Part shown: one piece after another, positions 54,102 through 64,000 of the stretch
How the letters are laid out: each line of letters starts with the position of its first letter
Position numbering within the stretch: position 1 is the first letter of the stretch
Assembly (NCBI GenBank): GCA_026770025.1
Contig: JAMXDE010000032.1
Location: 62,001-126,000 of the forward strand
Reading direction: 5' to 3'
Length of the DNA: 64,000 nucleotides
Source of the DNA: Craspedostauros australis
Lineage: Eukaryota > Bacillariophyta > Bacillariophyceae > Mastogloiales > Achnanthaceae
The notes under the pieces: generated by a model
Told to the model about the DNA's origin: nothing
Seen by the model: the letters and a program-made list of their open reading frames with translations, nothing else
Database searches by the model: none
Made by a program: the position numbers and the translations under genes

Positions 54102-55748
54102 TCATTTCAATTCGAACGGAAAATCTACCATTCGCAGCAGCTCAAATCTCTCTGCATCTTTCGAGTGCATTTGCCGGACACCATTCTGGATTTCGCGATA
54201 CATCAAGCGCTGATGGCACATCCAGTCAAATAACTCCGTCTGCGTTTCCGCGACGAAGCAGTGTCCATACTTGTTGAAGAATGCTTGAAGTTCCGTAAAC
54301 ATGCCATCCCAGCAGTGGTTGGATGACTTGTGCAAACGTTTGCGACTGCCTGCATCATCGTCGACTGTCGTCGCGCTTTTTTTCAGCATGCGATTCACGG
54401 CCATCCGTGAATCCATCATCAGCACAGATTTGGCGGCAGCGAGTCTGCTGGAACCTTTGCTTTTCTCCATCATGAATCTCAGCTCATCGAAGTCGTGTCC
54501 CGCAGAGTCCTTTTCGTACCCTGCTGCATGCTGCATCATATGACCAATTGCAAGTTGCGCAGCCGACAATCCGGAAGGAGATGACGATGACAACGACGAT
54601 GCCGACAAAAATCCGTTCTGCAACTTCACCTTCGGCTTCGATTTCGCTTTCGATGCCGCTCCTGATGGTGGAGTCTTGGCAAATGCACCTACGTGCCCCT
54701 GGGGGATGCTTTGTGCTGTGCTCAGATGTCGCCGTTGGGCAAGAGCGTGATTTTTGGCAAGCAAGGAGAGATCTGCATGGTTGGCTCCCGCTATTTCTGT
54801 CTTCGTTGGTGTCGACTTGGCGGGATTCACATAGGAAAGACCGGGCAGTTGATGGTTCACTGCCTGTGCTCTGTTTGGGGGTTCCTGAATTGCGGGGTGC
54901 GCAAATGATGCATCCTGGAGCTCGCTCTTCGGATAGTTCTGTTTTTTCTGCAGGAGTTGATCATTCTGCTCGCGCTGACGAGACAGCTGCAGCTTCTGAA
55001 GACGCGAGTGATGTGCTTGAAGCGCACCAAGTTGATGAACGTTGAGCTGTGTGCGCCGACTTTCGGCATCAACCTCCCCTGGCCGTTGCTGCGAAAGCAA
55101 AATGTGTTGCTGAAGCTGGCAGTGCCGCAAGTAAAGCTCACGTTCGTAGCGGCTCTGCATGACATGGTGCTGTTGTGGTTGATGTTGCTGTTGTTGTTGG
55201 AATTCCTGCTGTAGAGGCTGCTGCAGTCTTTGATGACTTGTGTGTTTATTGTTGGGTTGTGCTGCGGTGGTGTCATCGTCAACCTTGGCACGATCCTTGC
55301 TTGTCGCAAGCTCGGAATTTGGTTTTCCTATGATGACCGCACCGCTTGATGGTAGCATGCTATGCTGCTGACCCGATAGCTCTTGCACGTTCAGTCTAGC
55401 CATGTAGCTATCGTGGATTGCGCGAATTTGAGCGTGTTTGACGTTGTCGGCAAACGACGATTGGGCGTGCACTGCCTGATGCAGTTTGGGAACTTGATAT
55501 GCCGGTGGTGGCAACTGAGCTGCATTGTTGCGAAGTGATGGGTCATCCGACTTGTTTTGCATCTTCATCATGTCGGACTGCATTTTGGTTTGCAACAGTT
55601 TCGCAAAGGTCTTGTCTTCTTCAGCAGGAGAGGAACCCAGCCTTGCTTTTTGTTGATCGAGGAACATCTTGACGTGATGCTCGTGCTGTTTCTGGACGGA
55701 TGATAGAACCGGAGGATAGCCTCCTGCGTGCCCAATGTGGCCATGCAT
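54102..55748 (-). CDS. Helicase-associated (HA) domain protein with Gln/His-rich region; 5' end incomplete (at least 548 aa)
   Basis: The first in-frame ATG is at 55748, but the same frame stays open to 56078 (stop at 56079-56081). That segment reads as plausible protein (SAEESARERERRAAETLQ, then poly-His/poly-Gln), so an upstream exon with the true start probably joins there. Residues are counted from 55748. Residues 1-440 are Gln/Ser/His-rich with helical Gln-rich runs, such as QQPLQQEFQQQQQ. The C-terminal HA domain (about 480-545) reads HCWDGMFTELQAFFNKYGHC, then W-M-C-H-Q-R-L-M-Y-R and DAERFELLRMVDFPFE, matching the W-x-x-x-(F/Y)-x-x-L-x-x-(F/Y)-x-x-x-x-G fold. In diatoms and bacteria this three-helix domain occurs without a helicase and is thought to bind nucleic acid. 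A Gln-rich regulator is a reasonable guess. Confidence 0.75.
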   Translation of the reverse strand: MHGHIGHAGGYPPVLSSVQKQHEHHVKMFLDQQKARLGSSPAEEDKTFAKLLQTKMQSDMMKMQNKSDDPSLRNNAAQLPPPAYQVPKLHQAVHAQSSFADNVKHAQIRAIHDSYMARLNVQELSGQQHSMLPSSGAVIIGKPNSELATSKDRAKVDDDTTAAQPNNKHTSHQRLQQPLQQEFQQQQQHQPQQHHVMQSRYERELYLRHCQLQQHILLSQQRPGEVDAESRRTQLNVHQLGALQAHHSRLQKLQLSRQREQNDQLLQKKQNYPKSELQDASFAHPAIQEPPNRAQAVNHQLPGLSYVNPAKSTPTKTEIAGANHADLSLLAKNHALAQRRHLSTAQSIPQGHVGAFAKTPPSGAASKAKSKPKVKLQNGFLSASSLSSSSPSGLSAAQLAIGHMMQHAAGYEKDSAGHDFDELRFMMEKSKGSSRLAAAKSVLMMDSRMAVNRMLKKSATTVDDDAGSRKRLHKSSNHCWDGMFTELQAFFNKYGHCFVAETQTELFDWMCHQRLMYREIQNGVRQMHSKDAERFELLRMVDFPFELK

Positions 55749-55778
55749 GAGTAATTGATGACGGTGGTGCTCTTGGCG

Positions 55779-55810
<32 letters not shown>

Positions 55811-56281
55811 GGTGCTGCTGCTGCTGGTAGTAACTTTGATGCAGCTGATGAGATTTCGCTTCGATGTGGTGCGTCGGATTGTTGGATCCCAGGTCGCGAG
55901 GATTCGGTTCGGAGGAAGCAGGATCAATCTGACCAACGCTGTTGGCAGTACGACTCTGCAGTGTCTCGGCTGCTCTGCGCTCTCGCTCTCGCGCGCTTTC
56001 CTCTGCGGATTTTGGTGTCGTTCCTTCCGCTGTTATCGTATTGATTGTCTTGGAACTCGTTCGACGTTCTTTTGGGTATCAGGAGGAACGAGAGAGAGAA
56101 AGAGAGAGGATGTGTGCGCGTGCGCGTGTGCATGTGCGAGTCGCGAATGATATGTGTTGGTATGTGTGGTAGAATGGTGTGAGATTACAAAGTGATGAAT
56201 AGGGTTCGGTACAGCAGAGTTGGCGCGGAGGACCGTCATCGAGATGCGTATGGTGAGGCTCGGTTGATTCTTCGATGCATA
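55749..56281 (-). other. Probable missing 5' coding part of the HA-domain gene, plus spacer
   Basis: The HA frame is open from 55748 up to 56078. It encodes six His codons and runs of Gln from CAC/CAA/CAG repeats (55779-55826). No ATG lies in the frame before the stop, so this part can be translated only if spliced to an upstream exon or from a non-ATG start. 56080-56281 has GA repeats and the 3' flank of the next gene. Confidence 0.5.
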
Positions 56282-57409
56282 CTAAGGATACGCATCCATG
56301 TGGACTCCAACCGAACGCGTGAACTTACTTCGTTTCATCCCTTGCTTTTTAGACGTCATTTTTGTTGCAAGGCTTGCGACCTCAACTTCATTATCGCAGT
56401 CTGCCTTTACCGTTGCCGACAATCTCTCGGTCGGTTTCGTGGGCGGTTTCCAAGTGAGATTCTGAGACTTCATCATGTGACTGGCGAGTTTCATGATGTT
56501 TCCGTGACTCTTCTCCAGTGTAGATGACTTCTTATCCGTAGGTTCCACAATGGGCTTGTGGCTACAACCCTGCTTCTTGGAGTACTTCTTGAAGTAATCG
56601 AAGGGCTGCGGCTTTGGGCCGGCGGTGGTCGACTTCTTTCTTTTGCGCTTGGTCTCAGATGATTTTCCAGCTGTGTTGGTGTACGCTGCCTTTCGCGACG
56701 CTTGCACCAACTGCGCTGCTGCTACCGCTGCCTTCGCTGTCGGTCGCCGGGTCCGAGACGCTGATGAGCGTGACTTTGACCGCGCGGCTGCTGCTGCTGC
56801 TGCTGCCAACGCCGCTGAAGCTTGCCTCGCCTGCTCTTTCATATGCTCGCGTAAAGCCTGCGATGTTTTTTCGACCGGTCTCATTCCCGTGACTGGGACC
56901 CACTTCTCTTCGTCGGCGTCCCAGTCCATGAACCGGCCACCAGCCCTGTACACGAGCTGCACGCACTGCTTTGCGATCCTCAATTTCATGTGCTTCTTTG
57001 CTTCGGTGTAGGTTTGTCGGTGGTTGTTGATGATGGCACGGTACCTCACGTTGCCAACAGTTTGGACGATCCCGCCACCGCGGCCAAGCAGGACATCGAC
57101 AGGGGTGATGCCCTCGAGTGCCATCTTCTTTGACAATTTTGCTAAGTTTTTCTTGTCATCGGCGCTTCCGCTTCCGCTTCCAGTTCCGTCCGTACCCGTA
57201 TCCGTACCCTTGCCCTCGTTCATACCTGTGTCCGTGCCAGTGTCCGTGCCCACGCTCGTGACTTGGACCGCATCTTCATGTTCGTCTCCGTCTCCATCCA
57301 GCTTCGCAACCTCAAACGTGGCGGCACCACCCTTCCGCTGCGCTACATCCATTTTTGTTTGCTTCGTCTGTGTCGGATGTTGTTGCTCGTCGGTTGCGAT
57401 TACAACCAT
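56282..57409 (-). CDS. DUF6824-domain protein, canonical GRGGG type (375 aa)
   Basis: ATG at 57409; the frame extends a few codons further with only a GTG. Residues 50-82 include a repeat of T-D-T-G units (GTDTGTDTGMNEGKGTDTGT) and a Gly/Ser run. The DUF6824 domain (about 103-195) has D-V-L-L-G-R-G-G-G-I-V-Q-T-V-G-N-V, then YRAIINNHRQTYTEAKKHMK, LRIAKQCVQLVYRAGGRFMD and W-x-x-x-E-E-K-W-V-P-V. The middle (about 215-260) is Ala/Ser/Arg-rich, followed by Lys-rich basic stretches suggesting nuclear localisation. The family is strongly expanded in diatoms and uncharacterised; the first conserved Gly-Arg-Gly-Gly loop is its hallmark. It is a neighbour of, and on the same strand as, the HA-domain gene. 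Confidence 0.85.
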   Translation of the reverse strand: MVVIATDEQQHPTQTKQTKMDVAQRKGGAATFEVAKLDGDGDEHEDAVQVTSVGTDTGTDTGMNEGKGTDTGTDGTGSGSGSADDKKNLAKLSKKMALEGITPVDVLLGRGGGIVQTVGNVRYRAIINNHRQTYTEAKKHMKLRIAKQCVQLVYRAGGRFMDWDADEEKWVPVTGMRPVEKTSQALREHMKEQARQASAALAAAAAAAARSKSRSSASRTRRPTAKAAVAAAQLVQASRKAAYTNTAGKSSETKRKRKKSTTAGPKPQPFDYFKKYSKKQGCSHKPIVEPTDKKSSTLEKSHGNIMKLASHMMKSQNLTWKPPTKPTERLSATVKADCDNEVEVASLATKMTSKKQGMKRSKFTRSVGVHMDAYP

Positions 57410-58364
57410 GTGATTTAAAAAACTAAACTCGTCCGTGCCCACGTTTTTCTGGGCTTGTACCCGTATATGTTTGCGTCCGTCGATGGGTTGGTAGTGGAGA
57501 GATGCGACAACTCGTGTCCGTTTCCGTGCCCGTGCTCGTACTCTTGCTGGTGATGGTTCTGCAAGTATTGCTGATGTGATGCGTGTTGCGAATGTTGATT
57601 TCGAACGACCGAAGGACCAGCGAGGTTGCGGCTTGGTCGCTTGATCGCTTGATCGCTTGATCTGTGTTCAAGATTAGCAGATCGTGTGACTTGGCGAGGG
57701 TCGATGTGTTGTATCTCGTTCTCGTTTGTGAGTAAACAATCCCTGGTGTGCTTGTCTTCTTTGATTTCGAGCGTTGTTGTTGTTGCTGCTGCAATGACTG
57801 AGGTTGTGGTTGAGATTGCGTTTGTGCTCGCTGTTGTGGTTACTTCAGTAGTTGCGTCTGTGATTCCTTCTTTGGATCGGTTTCCCGTGGTGGTCGTGGT
57901 TTCGCCCGTGTTTGGTCTCGTGTCTGTGTTCGGTTGTTTTGTTGGTCCTTGTGCGGGTGATGTTTGTCGTCATGTGTCTGGTTCCTGTGGGTCTGGCTCC
58001 TCTTTGCTCTCGCGTACATGTGTACATGTACACGTACACTCACTTCTCTGTCAGATCGCCGCGGAGCGCCAGGACCCCTGCGAGGATTGCACCGTTGTTC
58101 GTGTTGCTCTGTGTGTCATGCGGCTGCTCGTGGGCTGATACGCACGCAACACAAGGTACAGAAACGTGCAAAGAGAAGAAAGGCACACAACGAGCTTCTG
58201 GTTTGGTCTCTTGCGGCGTGGCCGGCGCGCAGTACAATACTAGTGTGGAACTCACGTGTAGAGCGTGGTAGGTATTGTACGCAGGTGAAATGGAGGCATT
58301 CCCGCCCCTGGTGACGGTTGTTTCGCTCCAACAGGAGCATCACACTGCACAGAAAGCCACACAA
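57410..58364. other. Intergenic, simple-sequence-rich
   Basis: TCCGTGCCC/GTTGTTGTTGCTGC-type repeats and GT-rich sequence. Frames translate to low-complexity only. No gene is supported. Confidence 0.5.
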
Positions 58365-59467
58365 TAGAGGCCTATCGCATTTCACATTCACACCCCTGTG
58401 TTCATGTCACATGTGGCACTCACGTTCGGATTTCACATTGGTACTCGTGACTAGTTCGTGACCTACTCAGAGAGACGACCAACATGACTGAATCGGCTTC
58501 TCTTCTGTAGAATAGAGCTCTAGTTTAGACTGTTCTGATATGAATGCTCCTTGCATGTTATCGCATCACTTGTTGATACCAAAGGTTGATAGGATCATTA
58601 ATGGGTGTGCTCTGAGTTGCACGCAACGCACATCCCTCTTTCTTCTCTTATGAGCTTCGTGTTCTGAGAGTTTCGCTGCCATCTCTTCTGTCTCAACTTT
58701 GCTACTAACAGAGGTCCGGTAACATATGCGCAAGCACTTTGTCCCTGCTGATTCATAGCTTGTTCAAGGCTCTGTTGCCAATATCGATGACAGAGACCTC
58801 TTGATCACTGTATCATGGAGATGGATCAGCAGTTTGTTGTCCAATAGAAGGTCTCCACGCAGTCTACACAGAACTATTGCGATTGCGCGTTGGGTTGGTG
58901 GGAGACCAACAACGACTTCCGATATGGCAGTCAGGATCTCCAAAAGATGCAAGATGCGCGTTGGTCGAAGTCCCTGGTCGTATCTGACTACACTAGTCCT
59001 CAGAGCATCAGGAACACGCCGCGGATGTTGTATCGGGTGAAATAGGATATGAGCAAAGATTCCTCAGCTGGATCATAAAGGGGGCCTTTTATGTTTGCGC
59101 GCAGATATCATATGTGAAGCTTACAGGCATATTCGACATCGTAATCGCTCTCTATCGCTCCATGCACCTCTCATTCCGAATGCTAGTTTCATCATCACTA
59201 GCATCTCAAAAAAATATCATCATCATGACAAGGACGACTCAACATTGCTGCAAATGAAGAGAAATGATTGGCCACTGGTTTCGTTCCAACACGTGGAAGG
59301 TTGGCTTGCCGGGACTGCAATGTGAAACTCAATTGTGTTTTTGGCTCCTAAAACGCAATCGAGTTTCACTTTCCGAGGGGGAAGTTCGCATGTTGCCCCT
59401 CTAAAAATGTCATTATCAGGTTATTTTGTACCGTGGGACTCCCAATGTGAAATGCGATAGGCCTCTA
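58365..59467. mobile_element. Terminal-inverted-repeat element, non-autonomous (1103 bp)
   Basis: A perfect 24-bp inverted repeat bounds the element: 58365-58388 starts TAGAGGCCTATCGCATTTCA and 59444-59467 is its exact reverse complement. Both ends carry TA, so a TA target duplication with GAGGCC termini is possible, as for Tc1/mariner-type elements. A second, inner pair (TTTCACATTG near 58431 and CAATGTGAAA near 59318) lies inside the termini. The interior has no transposase frame; a short (-) frame at 58764-58952 is unassigned. Confidence 0.65.
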
Positions 59468-61879
59468 ATGACATTCCTGGACACAGTACTACTACCACAG
59501 AGAAGAGCAAAGCGCCCGTGCCCGTACTGTACCGCACCACACACACGAACCCTCTACTCCACACCGCCTGTACCCAGCGATACTTGGCGCGATGCGATGC
59601 GGTGCAAGTGCGAGAATTCGTGGATGTTGCCAACGTGAGAGGAGCGCGAAGGCTTGTGCTGGACACCCCGCACAAAACCATGCACAACACGCGCAAAGGT
59701 ACTTGTGACTTCCTCCAAATAAAAATCGATGACTCCCTCAAAACTATTCGTATGTACGATCGACATAACACCTGAAAGATCACACGTTCGCAGCTTGTTA
59801 GGAGAACGCACTTTCCACAAAAATGACTCACCAGCGGCCAAATGGGTGGTGTTGTGGCCTCCTGTGATCTCCTGTGGTCTGTTGTGATCGACAGAGACAG
59901 AGAGACAGGGAGATCTTGGGCGAGTAATACTCTATGGAGAAGATTCTCTCTCTAGCACTAGCAAACTCCAATCGCGGAGGTATCATAACGGTGCATGAGA
60001 TGCTATCATGCATTCTGTAATATAATACGAGAGTACAAGTATGTGCAAGCGCTTTGTTTGCGTCCAGCGTACGTGCCATACGAATTGATGAGGGAGACCC
60101 ACGAGGGAAATCATGTTGCTCAGGTGATCGAGAGAGAGAGAGAGAAAGGTAGCCGTCCTCATAGCATCTGCGCGCTCCGCTCCTGCCCGATTCAAGTTTT
60201 GGTCCCCAACGTTACATCTTCATCATGATGCTGGAGTATCAAGTTAGTGCTACAAGCAGGTGTGTGCGTATAAATCTCCGTCTCTGGAATGGTCGCTGTT
60301 CCTGCTGCTGTTGCAAGCATGCCTGTGTGTTCATGGATATCCCAGTTTCAGACTATTATATATAATACAATACATTATTCCACAAGTATATATAGTATTA
60401 TATGAAGATGCCAAATCAGTTCTGCAGAGCAAAAGACGAGTGTGCCACAGTGCGATACGCTATTGAACGAGCAGAACATGATAGAGTAATCCACGTCAAC
60501 CATGGTAGCCAGACATAGGAGAAGCAAGAGAATACCAAGAAAACGATCATGTTCGTGGAGCCTTCGAGCTCCAGAACTTTGAAAGATCGGACGGGTCCAT
60601 CCAGTACTCGTCTGCATCCCTCCGCCATTTCATCGACTGCACACGAACAACAAAGTCCATTTCTCATCCCACGTGTGTCGGGTTGGTTGTACGAGCACGT
60701 GCAGCAGTCGCAAGGGCATCTGTGAACGACAACAAACCACCCCTGTTTTCTGCATCGTTGATGGATGAATCGGCGACCATCTTGGAACCTGGAGAATTCG
60801 ATCGTTGGACGGGAAGATGGGGCAGCATGAGCAACATGCCATCCTCGCAAGGAGTGCGAGTCTTCTGTCTTGAGCGGTGCACTCTACTACTTTACTTCGC
60901 TTGTGCGTGCGTTTGTAATCATGTGTGGCTGTGCATTTGCAGCCGAGAAACGGCGAACCGTTTTCATGGGAACGCGAAAGACCAACAACAGTTTTTCGCC
61001 ACCGAAACGAGAACAGCCTCCAACAACGAGACAGCCCCAACATTCGGTCCCACAAACACACACCGTCACACGCACCTCCATCCACGCAGCATCACGCAGA
61101 ACGGGACGCCACAGGGAATTCCATCGCATCGAATAGCCCGTATGACCACCGAATTATAGAGGGCAGATACTCTTTGTACGAGGAGCAGTCAGACAGATTC
61201 CGTGTGAGAGTCAGCTTGTTTGTGTTTGCAACATCGTCTCAACAATCCGCAGAGTGTGACAAGCGATGTGTGTACGACTATTAGCAGAGAACCGTACTCA
61301 CTTCTTCATAAGAATTCGATCCACCACAGCTTGCATTGGCAACTGAACAGTGAAGTGGTTGGATGATGATGAGATCGGATGGCAGGCGGGACTTTGCCGC
61401 ATGCAGGTCGGAAGAATCATCGTTCCAGCAGCATACGAGTATGGTTGTCACACCGTGGTTTCCGTATTGTAGCCGGGGCGACTCGACGCTGCTCTGCTCT
61501 ACTCTACTGACAAGTTGACCCTGCTCTGACGGCAATCCCCACCAGCAATTCCCAACAGCAGGGCATCAATACTCGTTCGGCACATCGGGACACACACGGT
61601 CCACTTATCTCCTTATCCATACAGTTATGTAGAATAGTCATGTTGTCCCACGAGTTGTGAAGAGCAACAGCATAATGAGTATAGTAGTATGATGTAGAAT
61701 ATTAGTATACAATGCAATAGGAACTAGAACGCATTGTCATACTTACCAACCCCTCCTTCACTTGATGCCGGCCGCTGAACGAGTGCGAGTGCGAGTACGA
61801 GTAGCCCGGATGCTACTCAATGCTCAACGGCCAACACTCGACACTCGACACGGCGGGAGACATGTCATGGTGGGCGTGT
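59468..61879. other. Large intergenic stretch, no supported gene
   Basis: Several short open frames, none with a recognisable domain. It contains an AT-rich block near 60355-60405 and a TCTGC/TCTAC run at 61489-61508. I see nothing else. Confidence 0.4.
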
Positions 61880-64000
61880 TTAAAAGCTGCACTCGCCCGG
61901 GTACACCAAGCGCCACGCGGTCTTCATTTGCTGGCAGAGACGTGGATGATTCGCCTCAAACTCCTGCGGGGCCTCGGCGAAGCTCACGATCACGGTGTCC
62001 ACCGCGCTCAGCACAACGCCCATGGTGATCCAGGCAAGCGAAAGCCCGATGATTGCGCACATGAAGAAAACGACAATCGCAGCATCAGGCCCAAGACTTG
62101 GTGTGGCCCAACCAGTGATGCTGTTCAGGAGCACGCCCACCAGTCCCGTCAGGGCGCCGATAACCAGGCAAACGAGGAAGAGGACTCTGGCCGCAAGGTT
62201 GTCGCTGATGATGGCGGACCATCCTCTCTCGCGGAACAGATGGACGACCTTGCGGCCGGCGGTGAGGAAGTCGTATCCGTACAGCCCCACGTAGCAAAGC
62301 GCCCACTTGTTGAAGTATTCGGCGATGTTGGCAATGAGTCTGAGAATGCACTCCACGATGCAGAGCAGGATCTGGTTGCCACGTCCGTTTCGCCTTGCGC
62401 TTGCGGCCGCGCTCTCCAACGTGCGGATCAACGCAACCAACAAGCTTGCCATGCAGATGCTGCCGAAGGAGTACGTCGTTGCACGACGGAAGCTGTCGCC
62501 GATGGCTGGGGACCACATATGGCTCGCCTCTTGCGGCGCGAACCACCAAGTTCCGATCACTGTTTGTCAGCAATCGTGAGCCGAACGACGTGGATCGAAT
62601 GATACCATGTCACAGTACCAAACGTTGCGCGTGGGCGCGTGGGTCCCACCACAGCGATGAAGCGAATTGACGCGAACGCGAACCCCATGCCAAAAGGTGG
62701 CCAGTCGTGAGAGCCAAGAGATGACACAAGAGAGAGAGAGAGAGAGAGAGGAATCGATACTGTGTGAGTGAACCTCACGAACAACTGCCGCAGGTGGTTC
62801 TGTTGGTGTCTGACGAACATCGCATTGCCTTTCGGGAAATCGCAACTGCGCGAGCAGTTCACAGTGAGGCCGCCATCTCCACTTACCTCCAGCAACGGTA
62901 ACGTGAACAACATTCTGGTGTCCACATACGTCGTTGTGAATGGCATTGTCATCAAAGTTGACGTTGCCAGTATCACCACAGTTGGAATGGTTGGAATGGT
63001 TGGCATTGTTGACATTGTCGTCGCAGTCGTTGCAGTGGTGTGAGACGCGACGGCGTTCAGCGATGTATTGTTGATTCCAGCACAGAGTTCCGTATTTTTG
63101 CCGTGCATTACAAGTAAAGACCACGTGACGATGTTGAAAGACCGCAACGATGGATAACGACGAAAAAGGGGTGGCGTGACAGGTGATGAGTCAGTCTTAG
63201 CGATAGACACCGGAAGAGGAACGCTCATGTGGAATCCATCCATTCTTCACTTCGTAGCTCCTGGCTGTGTATGCGCAAGCGTTTGGTTTTTGCCGGGATG
63301 GATCTTCCAAGTGGGACAGAGCATACAGCCAGCTTGTACTCGTAGCAGGGTGCTCAGCGCACTCGGTAAGCTCTGTTTGGCACCACACGCCATTACACAG
63401 CACAGTGTGCCCACCCATCCATACACGCACAGACACGGATAGATGCAGATGCACAGATGCAGACATGATGCATTTTATGCATGTTCCAAGCATGCCGCAC
63501 ACAAAAGGACGTACCTTGAGCACCTGTGATGTCCAGTAATGAGAAAAAATGAGCAGGAATATGGAGATGGGATCCATATCACTATCGCAGGTTCCGGTGG
63601 ATGCGTCGCATTTCGTCTCCTTGAAGCTGACTCCGACAAAGGCCAGTGCCCAAATCAGCACCCAGAGATTCGCAGCAAATGATACACCGTAGGCGATCAT
63701 GCAAACGCCGGCGTTGGTTTGGACAGCTTCCAATCCAGTGGTGAGGTTTGCGGCAGCGAACGGAATGCGGTGCCACACGGAGTAAGCGTAAAGGCACGAC
63801 ATGCCAAGCATGCATAGCCAGAAAATACCCACGAACTGGAGGCCTGCTCCCATGGAGAAAAGGCTGATCACAACCACGAAGGCCATGGCACACGAGGTCA
63901 CCAACGCGAGCTGGATGAGCTGTTCCGCAAACTTCGTCATGATGCTGAGCGCCCCCGCGGAAATCGCAACTGCTGCCAGGCTGCTCAAGAGGCAGAGATA
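61880..64000 (-). CDS. CTL/SLC44 (choline transporter-like) membrane protein, copy 2 (5' end outside window)
   Basis: Visible exons are 64000-63515 (open at the right edge), a 28-nt micro-exon 62914-62887, and 62559-61880. Introns are 600 and 327 nt. Joins read SQVLK-NVVHVTVAG-VIGTWWFAPQ, equivalent to EILKNSIHVQVAGVTATWW in copy 1. Other motifs are WHRIPFAAANL, ATTYSFGSICMASLLVALI, YFNKWALCYVGLYGYDFLTA and RERGWSAIISDNLAARVLF. 398 codons are visible, and comparison with copy 1 suggests about 90-110 residues are missing at the N-terminus. The first intron position is shared with copy 1, the second is unique to copy 2, and the copy 1 intron after YVG is absent. Predicted multi-pass plasma or organelle membrane transporter. 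Substrate unproven. Confidence 0.87.
62730..62751 (+). repeat. (GA)n microsatellite in intron of CTL copy 2
   Basis: A perfect GA run of about 11 units within the intron 62560-62886. Confidence 0.9.

Noticed and set aside
60540..60882. Two adjacent (-) fragments that look partly coding (GGLLSFTDALATAARARTT and RRDADEYWMDPSDLSKFW)
   Set aside because: They are in different frames 30-40 nt apart; an intron that short is implausible, and neither half matches a known protein.

Overview
This is nuclear DNA from a eukaryotic alga, most likely a diatom or close stramenopile relative. The evidence is mixed but consistent. Two proteins carry the DUF6824-type 'DVLLGRGG' domain that is expanded in diatoms. 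One protein has a helicase-associated (HA) domain, and one secreted protease has a Pro-Thr-rich 'PTxxPT' stalk. Two preproteins have signal peptides ending in ASAF-like plastid motifs (A|FVP, CEG|F). Introns are GT-AG spliceosomal and 223-657 nt long, which is longer than in the small model diatom genomes. Microsatellites are abundant between genes. The species cannot be named from the sequence.

Layout: 1-6.6 kb holds two tandem (+) Ser/Thr kinases with a small two-exon membrane-protein gene on the (-) strand between them. 7-17 kb holds a plastid SOUL heme-binding protein, a PTPMT1-like phosphatase ending in KDEL, a mitochondrial-type adenylate kinase (all -), a Bet1 Qc-SNARE (+) and a C3orf33-like protein (-). 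18-31 kb holds two members of an unnamed diatom-type family (18.5 and 29.8 kb), a plastid hotdog thioesterase, a DUF6824 protein and an M6 metalloprotease with a probable GPI anchor. 33-40 kb holds a hypothetical protein, a large PPR protein and a histone-fold protein. 40.5-43 kb is a CTL/SLC44 transporter, and a second one runs off the right edge at 61.9-64 kb. 43.6-47.7 kb is the most striking gene. 48.7-57.4 kb holds a coiled-coil protein, an HA-domain protein and a second DUF6824 protein. Two non-autonomous mobile-element-like structures are visible: an inverted fold-back element at 52.2-52.9 kb and a TA-flanked terminal-inverted-repeat element at 58.4-59.5 kb.

Candidate novel system: a three-exon (-) gene at 43615-47726 encodes a predicted 1152-residue single-pass receptor. 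It joins a signal peptide, a Gln/His-rich linker, an extracellular ANF-receptor/type-I periplasmic-binding ligand domain, one transmembrane helix, a cytosolic PARP-type ADP-ribosyltransferase domain and a C-terminal WWE domain. Its catalytic triad reads H-Y-I, as in mono-ADP-ribosyltransferases. The splice junctions restore conserved PARP motifs exactly, so the fusion is unlikely to be an artefact of adjacent genes. I know of no described ligand-gated receptor ADP-ribosyltransferase of this architecture.

Most genes here are unrelated housekeeping or signalling genes with no operon logic. Exon coordinates for spliced genes are given in the evidence fields and are my own reading of splice sites and reading frames. 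Start codons were chosen as ATG with sensible targeting sequences.
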